Of a DNA stretch of 64,000 nucleotides, positions 56,501 to 63,892 are shown piece by piece. The position numbers and the translations under genes were made by a program. This DNA comes from Dehalococcoidia bacterium (GTDB lineage Bacteria; Chloroflexota; Dehalococcoidia; Bin125): the NCBI GenBank assembly GCA_022825265.1, contig JAJDXE010000010.1:186001-250000 (forward strand), written 5' to 3'. A model generated the notes under the pieces. That model worked only from the letters and a program-made list of their open reading frames with translations. It was not told the origin of the DNA and made no database searches. Numbering within the stretch: position 1 is the first letter of the stretch; each line of letters starts with the position of its first letter.

Positions 56501-56894
56501 GATTCTGGCGCTGTTCCAGGGGTTCATCGGGATTGGCCTCGTGGCGGGGCTGGCTGCGCTGGGCGTGATCGCGCTACGGGCGGTGGTCGAACGGCGGCAG
56601 CAGATTGGCGTGTTGCGCGCGATCGGGTTCCAGGCTCGGTTGGTCGGCTTTGAGTTGCTGATCGAGATGGGGTTCATCGCGCTGCTGGGTCTCGGGCTGG
56701 GCACGGCGCTGGCGTTGGGTCTGGCCTGGCGGTTGTTCGCCGAGGGGACGTTCGGCGAGATCTCGATGTACATCCCGCTGGGCACGATTTTGCCGATGCT
56801 GATCGGGGCGTTCGTAGCGTCGCTGGTCCTGACATACTTCCCGGCAAGACAGGCGGCGCGTACGACGATTGCTGAGGCATTGAGATATGAGTGA
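53541..56894 (+). CDS. large double-FtsX ABC permease, 1117 residues
   Basis: Roughly ten membrane segments: one at the N-terminus, an extracytoplasmic domain, then helices at about 325-470. A long hydrophobic central stretch (about 480-680) is followed by a second extracytoplasmic domain and three terminal helices, ending in ARTTIAEALRYE. Two FtsX signatures are present: ERKPEMGIARAVGMQRNDLI and ERRQQIGVLRAIGFQARLVG. It resembles duplicated DUF214-type permeases, but the central block of six or so helices is larger than usual. GAGGGG precedes the ATG. It overlaps the next gene by 8 bp. The transported molecule is unknown. Confidence 0.88.
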   Translation: MEELFGLPTIRLMWIVVAIAGVAAAVIAFIFFKRPILVRMGLRNIPRRRAQTVLVTMGLTLATIIVTIAFSTGDSLAVSVRNLALDSLERIDHFITTEEVGTDAESSSSDGIPNQVLLDLQSHFAGDERIDAIFGSRFELVPIEHPEAGQVEPQFFLVGVDPELADRLQAVRDENGDLIELSALGPDEIVINELAARDLDAEPGDRVRLFVMQSPRSFTVAAIGRNAVLTGNLQAGGAGGLLPMSAYQELLGPRLSPPDQWDSILVSGAGGVEEPLEFSEALDEDIDAALSRLERMNPDLYLSNGLSRYATESVKADSLRDAELIASVFTTLFLFMGSFSVAAGILLIFLIFAMLAEERKPEMGIARAVGMQRNDLIQMFISEGMVYNMGAAVVGVVLGLLFAIGLIAALNTGFESFGFQFAWTVTVKSLVISACIGIVITFITVVFSSFRASRLNIVAAIRDIPEEQYEESHPLTPRRVLRNVLGVFTTAIGLVLLATTPITLILGAPVAFFLQLTGRRRAQRLIPWVLLFGWRVLRWNPQWWVLFVIGGWQLLGFGLDQESLFIYMMGISLLPLGVVMGLNRLRLSGRRIPPRLLYTVGAGFVMFLWFAPNDWHESFFNNNLNGGPELFVLAGTMLTAAGTLLLVFNLDLIVGGIRNAVGGVGRMAPVIRTAAAYPAAARYRTGMTIAMIALITFALVNFSTINASFSRAFTGGDTAGGFEVLAFNTEVNAIGDIRAGLAEAGANEVLDEIEDAGRIEAGPVRGTRAVTALTEAWDPVAERHILDSDGEIRTIETDLAELKFEDREAVVLGGINDEFIDGQEVKLQAISYRYEDEQAVWSALRGGEMVAVATVDAIDGAFGFADVDLEPWSTPDSVTDESIRLPRIVVEVGLGENARQVEVIAILERVSGAFVDLDGENGSLPTLLLPESIAAAVVGPSDSTRHYISTRAGADTLEVAQGIERELRIFAVDIKGELERQQSTQSSILALFQGFIGIGLVAGLAALGVIALRAVVERRQQIGVLRAIGFQARLVGFELLIEMGFIALLGLGLGTALALGLAWRLFAEGTFGEISMYIPLGTILPMLIGAFVASLVLTYFPARQAARTTIAEALRYE

Positions 56895-57726
56895 TGACCC
56901 AACCCAGGTGGATCTGCTGCGGGCGCTGGCCTTTGGCTATGACCGAGACCTGCCGTTCAACGCGACGACTGCCCCGGCGGGTGAGGGTGGTGGATTGAGC
57001 GTCGAGCGTTTCGAGATCACTTCTCGCTATGAGGAGCGAGTGGCTGGATTCCTGCTGCAGTCGGTCGAAGCCGAAGGGCCGCGACCGTTGATCCTGGTTG
57101 GTCATCCGGGCACGCTGGACAAGTCCAGTGACTATGTCCTCTGGCCGGCTGAACAGTGGGTCGCTCGAGGAGCGATCTGCGCCACTATTGACCAGGCGGG
57201 GCATGGCGAGCGGGCGAAGCGTGCCGTGTCGATGGAGGATTTCCAGCGCTGGCCGATGCGACGGTTGGATCAGTCCTTGCAGACAGTGGTCGACTGGATG
57301 CGGACGCTGGACTACCTATCCGAGCGCCCCGAGGTCGACGCCGAGCGGGTTGGCTTTGTCGGGTTCTCGATGGGCGGGATGCGCGGCGCGCCATTTGTTG
57401 GGATGGATGAGCGTGTCAAGGCTGCTTCGTTCTGCATCTCGGGCGCGAGCACGCTGTCGGGACGAGGCGGGAGCGCGGGCGAGCTTGCCGACGCGTTGAC
57501 TGATCCTGGCGCTTACGCTCCGATGATGGCCGGCCGGGCGATCCAGGTCGTGGCGGGCGAGCGCGATGACCTGATCACTCCCGAAGCGACTCAGCGCTTC
57601 TACGACCGGCTCTCCGAGCCGCGGGAGCTGGTCTGGCTGCCCTGCGGACACTGGGACTTCATGCCCCAGGGCATTCAGTCGGTCGGGCCGTTTCTTGAAC
57701 GGACCCTGGGATTCGGCGAGGGCTAG
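56887..57726 (+). CDS. alpha/beta hydrolase (dienelactone/acetyl-esterase-like)
   Basis: 279 residues. Oxyanion segment LILVGHPGTLDKS, nucleophile elbow VGFVGFSMGGMRG, acid AGERDDLI and histidine LPCGHWDF, giving a complete Ser-Asp-His triad. It starts inside the last codons of the permease, so it is translationally coupled to the exporter. That suggests it processes the exported or imported compound. Its stop overlaps the converging CoA-transferase stop by 4 bp through a shared CTAG. Confidence 0.83.
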   Translation: MSDDPTQVDLLRALAFGYDRDLPFNATTAPAGEGGGLSVERFEITSRYEERVAGFLLQSVEAEGPRPLILVGHPGTLDKSSDYVLWPAEQWVARGAICATIDQAGHGERAKRAVSMEDFQRWPMRRLDQSLQTVVDWMRTLDYLSERPEVDAERVGFVGFSMGGMRGAPFVGMDERVKAASFCISGASTLSGRGGSAGELADALTDPGAYAPMMAGRAIQVVAGERDDLITPEATQRFYDRLSEPRELVWLPCGHWDFMPQGIQSVGPFLERTLGFGEG

Positions 57727-58967
57727 CTGAGGACTCCCGACGCCGTGAGTTCGGCTACTTCCTCGGGTGTGTAGTCCAAGATTTCCGTTGCGACTTCAAA
57801 GGTGTGCTCGCCGAAGAGCGGGGCGGGCGCGGCCAGGTAACCGGGCGTGTCGTGGAGCTTGACGGTGGGGCCGTCGTAGAGCGAGATGTCAGTCTCGGGA
57901 TGATCGAGGTATTCGTAGAAGCCTCGCTCGGCCAGGTGCTCGTCGTGCTCGCACATGTCCTCGGCGTCCTGGACCAAGGCGGCGGCTACGCCGACTGACT
58001 GCAAGTGGATGGCGAGCGATGCGGCGTCGAAGGAGGCGGTCCAGCTGGAGATCGCAGCGTTCAAGTCGCCTTCATGTCTCCGTCTGCCGAGCAGGGTGGC
58101 GAACTGATCGTTTGCGGCGAACTCTGCTCCTTCGGCGACTGCGCAGAGTGATTCCCATTGGGCGTCGTCGCCGACGGCGATTGCGATCCAGCGTTCTCGG
58201 CCGGAGGGGTCATCGGCGCAGCGGTAGATGCCGTGCGGGAACATCCAGCTGGACTTGTTGCCCTTGCGGGTCTGGTTGACGCCGTTGGCGGTGTAGTCGA
58301 GGAGGGAGGGGCCCATGGTTGCGGCGACTGACTCGATCTGGGCCAGTTCGACTCGCTGCCCCTGTCCTGTGCGTCGGCGATGCCGCAGCGCGGCGAGGAT
58401 TGCGACGACCGTGTGGCCGGGATTGACTGCGTAGTCGGGATAGTTGGTGCCGACGCCCACGGGCCGGCGGTCGGGGTCGCCGGAGAGGTGTGAGATTCCG
58501 GTGGTCGGGGTGAGCACGGCGCCGAAGCCGAGGAAGTCTCGGTGTGGCCCCCAGAGGCCCTGCATCGGCGAGTAGGCGGCGATGATGTCGGGCTTGACTT
58601 CGCAGAGTTCCTCGTAGGTCAGGCCCCAACGATCGATGACTCGGGGAGTGAGGTTGGATAGGAAGATGTCGGAGCGCTCGATGAGGCGCATGGCGACTTC
58701 GCGTGAGCCCTCGACGGCCATGTTGAGCAGGAAGGAGCGCTTGTCGGCGTTGTAGTTGTTGAAGTATGCGCAGACGTTGAGTCCGGTCTTCCCGGGCTTG
58801 ACCGGTTCACCGTGGCGGAGTCCATCGACCTTGGCTTCGGACTCGATGCGGATGACGTCGGCGCCGAAGTCGGCGAGGGTGCGGCCGGCGATGGGGCCGG
58901 CTCCGAACCATGAGAAGTCGGCGACGCGGATGTCGTCAAGGGGTCTGGTTCCGTTTGGAGACGTCAT
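57723..58967 (-). CDS. CaiB/BaiF family III CoA-transferase (with catalytic-type Asp)
   Basis: 414 residues from ATG 58967, which overlaps the stop of the upstream paralogue as ATGA. DDIRVADFSWFGAGPIAGR, FGADVIRIESEAKVDGLRHG, NADKRSFLLNM and NYPDYAVNPGHTVVAILAAL before RRRTGQGQRVELAQ. The Asp in PDYAVNP is the candidate catalytic residue in this branch. It pairs with the Asp-less 58964-60247 protein, repeating the arrangement at 20.7-23.2 kb. CoA-transfer substrates unknown. Confidence 0.85.
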   Translation of the reverse strand: MTSPNGTRPLDDIRVADFSWFGAGPIAGRTLADFGADVIRIESEAKVDGLRHGEPVKPGKTGLNVCAYFNNYNADKRSFLLNMAVEGSREVAMRLIERSDIFLSNLTPRVIDRWGLTYEELCEVKPDIIAAYSPMQGLWGPHRDFLGFGAVLTPTTGISHLSGDPDRRPVGVGTNYPDYAVNPGHTVVAILAALRHRRRTGQGQRVELAQIESVAATMGPSLLDYTANGVNQTRKGNKSSWMFPHGIYRCADDPSGRERWIAIAVGDDAQWESLCAVAEGAEFAANDQFATLLGRRRHEGDLNAAISSWTASFDAASLAIHLQSVGVAAALVQDAEDMCEHDEHLAERGFYEYLDHPETDISLYDGPTVKLHDTPGYLAAPAPLFGEHTFEVATEILDYTPEEVAELTASGVLS

Positions 58968-60247
58968 ATTGCGCCCTCTCCGGCGAATGCGATGAGGTCT
59001 TCGGCTGGAATGCCGACTTCGCCGACCCAGACTTCCTGGTTGTGTTCGCCGATCCGCGGGGCCGGGCGACGGATCGAGGTTGGCGTCTCGGAGAGTCGAT
59101 AGGGCGGGCCGGGGAACTTGAGCTGGGCGTCGTCCTGACCGAGGGTGGTGGGCTGCTTGAGCTCGAGCCACCATTCCCGGGCGGCGAAGTGCTTGCTGTC
59201 GCCGATGTCTGCCGGGGTTGCGACCTGACCGATGAGCAGGCGGCGTCCCTGGCCGCCTTCGTAGAGTTCCATCGTTGACTTGCTGGCGTAGAACCTGGTG
59301 AGGACTTCCTGGGCTCGATCGAGGACGGGGGCGTGCCTGGCCTGTTCGTCGGGGTCGAGGAGGATGCGCAGGTTGAAGTTCTCGAAGGTTTCGGCGTTGG
59401 GCGGTTCGGTCAGGTCCTCGGCCATGCCGTCCTCGTCCATCCAGCGGACGACCTCGGACCAGGGCGCACCGAAGCCGGGGATGCCGACCATTGAGTAGAT
59501 GAAGCCATCCTGGGTTTCGTAGGTGCCGATGCCGGGGATGCGGTATTGCTCGCCGACGCGCTGGCGGGAGGCGCCCTGGAAGTCCCACTGGAGGTGGGAG
59601 GTTTCCTGGCAGATCGAGAGCGCTTCCTGCATGGAGGTCTCGACGTGCTGGCCCTGTCCAGTGGCTTCGGCTCGGAGGAGGGCGAGGAGGGCACCCTGGG
59701 CGGCCGAGATGCCAGCGACGATGTAGGCCTGGTTGCCGGCGATGCGCATGGGCGAGCCGTCGGGGTAGCCGGCGAGGTTGGCGATGCCGGCGGCGGCCTG
59801 GGCGATGAGGTCGGTGACCTGCCAGCCGGCGCGGGGACCGTCGAGGCCGAAGCCGGTGATTGAGACCCAGGTGAGCGCCGGCTGGTCCTGCATGTAGGCG
59901 TCGGGGTCGACGCCGCGCTCGGCGAGTTCTGCTCGTTCGGCGGCGGTCCAGGATTCGATCACGATGTCGGCGGTTTTGATCAGCTCGCCGAGCAGCCAGC
60001 GGCCATCGAACTGGGCGAGGTCGGCGGTGACGGAGCGCTTGTTGGCGTTGAAGTACCAGAAGCGGAGGGAGGTCTCGCGGCCGGGGCTTCCCTGCCAGTA
60101 GGGGGCTCGGCCGCGGGCCGGGTCACCGCCGGGGGGTTCGACCTTGATTACGTCGGCGCCGAGGTCGGCGAGGAGTTTTCCGGCGTACCAGCCCATCTCG
60201 GAGGTGAGGTCGAGGATGCGGACGCCGTCGAGCGCTGTTTGTGTCAT
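58964..60247 (-). CDS. CaiB/BaiF family III CoA-transferase (catalytic Asp not seen)
   Basis: 427 residues. DGVRILDLTSEMGWYAGK, LGADVIKVEPPGGDPARG, NANKRSVTADL, WVSITGFGLDGPR. In the helix before EATGQGQHVETS it reads GNQAYIVAGISAAQGALLAL, with no acidic residue at the usual place. It is first in a two-gene operon with the Asp-containing paralogue. Probably the non-catalytic subunit of a heteromer. The C-terminal region (PGPPYRLSETP, IGEHNQEV) is typical of the family. Confidence 0.82.
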   Translation of the reverse strand: MTQTALDGVRILDLTSEMGWYAGKLLADLGADVIKVEPPGGDPARGRAPYWQGSPGRETSLRFWYFNANKRSVTADLAQFDGRWLLGELIKTADIVIESWTAAERAELAERGVDPDAYMQDQPALTWVSITGFGLDGPRAGWQVTDLIAQAAAGIANLAGYPDGSPMRIAGNQAYIVAGISAAQGALLALLRAEATGQGQHVETSMQEALSICQETSHLQWDFQGASRQRVGEQYRIPGIGTYETQDGFIYSMVGIPGFGAPWSEVVRWMDEDGMAEDLTEPPNAETFENFNLRILLDPDEQARHAPVLDRAQEVLTRFYASKSTMELYEGGQGRRLLIGQVATPADIGDSKHFAAREWWLELKQPTTLGQDDAQLKFPGPPYRLSETPTSIRRPAPRIGEHNQEVWVGEVGIPAEDLIAFAGEGAI

Positions 60248-60371
60248 GGGCTACAGGGTATCTGCTCACTGGATTTGGCCTCGATTGGGCCTGGATTTGG
60301 CAATGCGGGGCCCGACCCGGTCGCGGAGGCTGGATTTTGGGTGGGCGGCGCTCAGAAAAAAATAAACGCGG

Positions 60372-60409
60372 AAAAAAAGAGAAGAGGATTAGAGCGGATC
60401 GTCCTCTTC
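60372..60409 (-). terminator. intrinsic terminator overlapping the end of the 71-residue ORF
   Basis: On the minus strand: GAAGAGGA (60409-60402), a 13-nt loop holding the TAA stop, TCCTCTTC (60388-60381), then TC and seven T residues (60378-60372). An 8-bp stem plus T-tract is a standard Rho-independent terminator. This is the clearest intrinsic terminator in the window. Confidence 0.7.
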
Positions 60410-60604
60410 CTCCGAGTGTTGTTCGTCGTCGGAGGTGTCGACCTGTTCGACTTGGGGAGTTGCGTCTGCGGCCTCGGCGATTTCGGGAGTGAAGGAGTCG
60501 AGGAGTTGGCTGGCGCCCTTTTGGACGTACCCAGGTGCGTCGGAGATGAGGTCTTTGAGCTGGGCGACTAGCCAGTCGGGGGTGTATTGGGTGATGGCGG
60601 TCAT
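60389..60604 (-). CDS. small acidic hypothetical protein
   Basis: 71 residues. A helical N-terminal half (TPDWLVAQLKDLISDAPGYV) and a strongly acidic tail (TSDDEQHSEEEDDPL). GAGAGG sits upstream of the ATG and an intrinsic terminator overlaps the stop codon, which supports a real small transcript. No domain is recognised. It could be a small adaptor or an inhibitor that mimics nucleic acid, but nothing decides this. Confidence 0.55.
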   Translation of the reverse strand: MTAITQYTPDWLVAQLKDLISDAPGYVQKGASQLLDSFTPEIAEAADATPQVEQVDTSDDEQHSEEEDDPL

Positions 60605-60714
60605 TTGGTTGGCCTCTCGGTTGGCATTTTGTTCTTGGTTTATGGTATCAGAACCTGCGCGCGGTGGGGAGAGTCGATCTAGAAATCACGTATCGTGAGC
60701 TCAGGAGTTGCGTC

Positions 60715-61068
60715 ATGGTTGCCAGGGACGTGGACGGTTCGGAATCGGCGCCGTCGGTGACGCCGATGTCGGAGATTCGGCGGCGGAAGTCGATCACGGT
60801 TGACGAGTTCGATCGCCGCTATCCGGACTATGAGTGGACGGAAGGCCGCAAGGGAATCCTGCTGCAGGACCAGCATGGCGGTCTCTGGGTGCCGCTGGTC
60901 GACCCGCTGCACGGGCTGTACTACGAGTTCGACGATCCTGAGTTGACGCCGGAGATCGAAGAGGCGCTGGCTGAAGAGGCGAGGCGAGCTCGCGAAGAGA
61001 TACTCGCGGGCGGCGGTGTTGACTTTCGCGAACTGGACGAAGACGAGTCCTTCTGGACTGATGACTAA
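60715..61068 (+). CDS. candidate antitoxin-like protein upstream of RelE-type toxin
   Basis: 117 residues from ATG 60715 (AGGAG 8 nt upstream). Acidic and Arg-rich, with EIRRRKSITVDEFDRRYPDY, a central strand region (GILLQDQHGGLWVPLVDPL) and an acidic helical C-terminus (TPEIEEALAEEARRAREEI). It ends 2 bp before the RelE-type gene, as antitoxins do, but no known antitoxin DNA-binding fold is recognised. The size and charge fit an antitoxin; the identity is inferred from position. Confidence 0.55.
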   Translation: MVARDVDGSESAPSVTPMSEIRRRKSITVDEFDRRYPDYEWTEGRKGILLQDQHGGLWVPLVDPLHGLYYEFDDPELTPEIEEALAEEARRAREEILAGGGVDFRELDEDESFWTDD

Positions 61069-61070
61069 CA

Positions 61071-61355
61071 GTGGCCTTCAAGGTCACCCTCAGGTACGAA
61101 GCGAGGGCGCAGGTACGCGCGTTGGCTCCGGCGCCGAAACGAGAAGTGCGAAGAACGCTGCGCGAGATGGAGGACGATCCGTTCTCGCTGAACACGATTC
61201 CATTGCGTCCGCCGATGGATGGTCAGTACCGCGTGCGGGTGGGCGAGTATCGGATCATCTTCCATCCCGGACCTCGGGAGCGTGAGGTCACGGTGACGCG
61301 AATTGGGCATCGCGAGCGGGTGTATGAGGGGTTGGAGCGGGTGTCGGGGGAGTGA
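61071..61355 (+). CDS. RelE/ParE-family toxin
   Basis: 94 residues from GTG 61071. FKVTLRYEARAQVRALAP at the N-terminus, a central LREMEDDPFSL helix, the strand signature QYRVRVGEYRIIF and C-terminal VTRIGHRERVYE are typical of RelE mRNA interferases and ParE toxins. The arginines and terminal tyrosine favour RelE-type cleavage of ribosome-bound mRNA. It starts 2 bp after the preceding gene, so a two-gene toxin-antitoxin operon is likely. Confidence 0.8.
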   Translation: MAFKVTLRYEARAQVRALAPAPKREVRRTLREMEDDPFSLNTIPLRPPMDGQYRVRVGEYRIIFHPGPREREVTVTRIGHRERVYEGLERVSGE

Positions 61356-61396
61356 GGCGTTTGCTGTTCGATTCAAGACCGCGTGAGATTAGCTCG

Positions 61397-62418
61397 TCAG
61401 TAGTGCCCGCAATACTCGATGTTGGGCTGCACTCGTGTCCTGAACATTTGGTTCACACCCTGGAAAGTCGCGGTCAGCGTCCGCTCGTAAAACGCTGCCC
61501 TAATGACGAGCCTATTCGCGCTTCGCATCCTTTGCGCAAACGAGTCATCGTCGTTCGTTAGGATTCCGTCGTCGCTTCCTGAGTAGTGACTCCACCGTTC
61601 AGTTGTCACGTCGCCATCGTCGAAGCGATAGGAGACGCTTACCGAGTAGTCGCGTCGCTGATAAGGCAAGGAGTCTTCCCAGAAGAACACCTGAAACTCG
61701 CCAGCGTAGCAACTGATCTGAAGCCTGATTGTGTCATACAGGTCGTCGTCAGTCTTCGCCACCTTGACCACCCAGGTGTCGTATGTGTCGTCTAGAGGAT
61801 CTTGGCGAACGCCATAGTAGAAGGAAGGCTCGTTCCCGTTGTAGGACCAGCCATCAAGGTCCGTACGTTCCAGTACGGCCTCGGCGACGATTGGCACGCC
61901 AGAAGGCACTACGACCTCAGGAACGACAATCACCTCTTGGAGAGTGACTACTGAAGAATTGAGCAGCGGTCGATGTGGGATGTGCGATGATCGGCGGAAA
62001 GGAATCGGCCGGACGGCAGGATGTTCTCCCCCCAGTTCTCTCCGTCCAGCTTCTGCTGCAGCGCAAACTCCGTCCTCCCGTCTTCGTGGCGACGGGCTCG
62101 AATCCTGGTCTCAACTTCGCCCACCAGAATCGAGGGGCGCGAGGAGAGCCATGTTCCGATACTCGGATCGGAGGGGAAATTGCGCCCTCGAGGCAGGAGT
62201 CGTTCGCCCCATTCAGTAGAAGTGTCTAGCTCCTCCTCCATCAGGTCGTCAGCCTGGCTTTCCAGTTGGAAGGCAAACTCGATCCGTCCGTCCTCCAAGG
62301 GGCGTGCATTGATTCGCGCCCTGGTTTCACCAGTGGCACTCTGAGCGAGCGTCTCTGCGGCCACCGCGGCGAGAGCGAGAATTGCAACAACTCCAATGAG
62401 ACCTCGAATGAGTTTCAT
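61397..62418 (-). pseudogene. frameshifted secreted protein with two ARxLEDGRxEF modules
   Basis: From ATG 62418: a signal peptide (GLIGVVAILALAAVAAETLA), module 1 (RINARPLEDGRIEFAFQ, WGERLLPRGRNF, WLSSRPS), and module 2 (RIRARRHEDGRTEFALQ, WGENILPSGRF). The frame then ends at 61948. The next frame continues the same protein (RPLLNSSVV, then a beta-rich domain ending in VQPNIEYCGHY). One missing base near 61966-61971 explains the switch. The module and C-terminus match the cargo gene at 24775-25644. A real mutation or a sequencing error cannot be separated by eye. Confidence 0.7.
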
Positions 62419-62740
62419 GGCTGTATCCAAACGCGCGATATGTAGCTAATCGATCCTGATTGCTTCAGCGGCATACCAGTGGCATCTTCTCTTCTGGTGT
62501 TTCGCACTCGGAGAGCATACCGCAGGCCTTAAGCCTGACGTCGCCGCGCTCTTGGCCAAGTTTGCGTCGACGCGGATAGCGAAGTCCGTGCTGGATGCAG
62601 CGAGATACCCGCGGCGAGCGCGGGTATGGCGAGTTGGGGTTTGGGGGTGAGAGGGACGTGCGCATCCGTGCGCGATCGCGCTTTCGCGGGAAATGAGGGA
62701 TAGGGGAGCGGGTCCCCGATTGAATCGGGGACGGGACGCT
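62419..62740. other. 322-bp intergenic region with a GTCCCCGA hairpin
   Basis: Contains a stem GTCCCCGA/TCGGGGAC with loop TTGAA at 62712-62732, just past the end of the minus-strand nitronate monooxygenase gene. It lacks a T-tract but probably terminates or protects that mRNA. The rest shows short reiterated CGCG sequences and no supported gene. Confidence 0.55.
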
Positions 62741-63892
62741 CTAGGCGCCGACGACGACTTTGACGTTGGCGGGGAGGCGGGAGGTGAAGACTTCGACGGC
62801 TTCTCGGACCATTTCTTCGAGGACTTCGGCGGCAGGGCGGAGCTCGTGGAGGAGGCCGGAGATCTGGCCGGCGGCGTTCATGAGGAGGTCTTCACGTTCG
62901 CCCTGCTTGGCGGCTTCGGCGATGTCGGCGATGAGGAGGCCCTGGAGGCCCATGGGGAGGGCCTGGGTTCCGGTGTCTTCCCAGGCTTCGATGAGTTCGT
63001 TGGTGATGTTGCGCATGGTCTTGCCGGAGTAGAGGCGGGTGACGCGGGTGTCCTCGTCGTTGGCGGCGAGGATGCGGCGCTTGCGGAACTCGTCGAGGTT
63101 GGCTTCCTGGGTGGGGATGAAGACGGTGCCGCACCAGACGCCGACGCAGCCCATGGCCAGCGCGGCGGCGAGTCCGCGGCCGTCGCCGATGCCTCCGGCG
63201 GCGATGACCGGCTTAGGGGCGACGGCGTCGAGGACCTGGGGGAGGAGGGCCATGGTGCCGATGCGGCCGGTATGTCCGCCGGCCTCGTGACCCTGGGCGA
63301 CGACGATGTCGGCGTTGCCCTCGTTGACGCGGCGGGCGTTCTTGACGTTGCCGACGAGCGAGATGACCTTGCCGTTGGCCTCGTGGACCTGATCGACGAA
63401 GGGGGCCGGGTTGCCGAGTCCGGTGGCGAGCACGGGGACCTGCATGCCGGTGATGGTGTCGACCTGGTCCTGCGGGGTGAAGCGCGGGGTGCGGACATCG
63501 GCGCGCGGGGCCTGAACGTCGGGGAGGTCGAGGTTGGACCGGATTTCGCCGATCACTTCCTTGTGATCGTCGGGCAGGAGGTCTCGGGGGTCCGCAGGTC
63601 GCTGACGCCCGCTGGGACGCGCCGCGACGTTGGAGGGGACGAGGATGTCGACGCCGAAGGGGCGGTCGGTGAGGTCCTGGATGCGGCGGATCTGGGCTTC
63701 AAGTCGGTCGGGTGGGAATCCGGCTGCGCCGAGCACGCCGAGTCCGCCGGCGTTGGAGATCGCGGCGACGAGTTCGGGTCCGGCGACGCCGCCCTGGCCT
63801 CCGCCGACGGTCGGTCCCATGCCTGCCAGGGCGATGGGGTACTCGATGTCGAGCAGGTCGCACATGTCGGTGTGGAGGATGGGTCGTGTCAT
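62741..63892 (-). CDS. nitronate monooxygenase-like (NPD family) FMN protein
   Basis: 383 residues. A TIM-barrel FMN oxidoreductase of the 2-nitropropane dioxygenase family. IEYPIALAGMGPTVGGGQGG at the start, ISNAGGLGVLGAAGFPP, VVAQGHEAGGHTGRIGTMAL and PVIAAGGIGDGRGLAAALAMG are the phosphate- and flavin-binding regions. It would oxidise nitronates or act on another CH-acid; many family members have unknown substrates. Monocistronic on the minus strand at the window end. Confidence 0.88.
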   Translation of the reverse strand: MTRPILHTDMCDLLDIEYPIALAGMGPTVGGGQGGVAGPELVAAISNAGGLGVLGAAGFPPDRLEAQIRRIQDLTDRPFGVDILVPSNVAARPSGRQRPADPRDLLPDDHKEVIGEIRSNLDLPDVQAPRADVRTPRFTPQDQVDTITGMQVPVLATGLGNPAPFVDQVHEANGKVISLVGNVKNARRVNEGNADIVVAQGHEAGGHTGRIGTMALLPQVLDAVAPKPVIAAGGIGDGRGLAAALAMGCVGVWCGTVFIPTQEANLDEFRKRRILAANDEDTRVTRLYSGKTMRNITNELIEAWEDTGTQALPMGLQGLLIADIAEAAKQGEREDLLMNAAGQISGLLHELRPAAEVLEEMVREAVEVFTSRLPANVKVVVGA

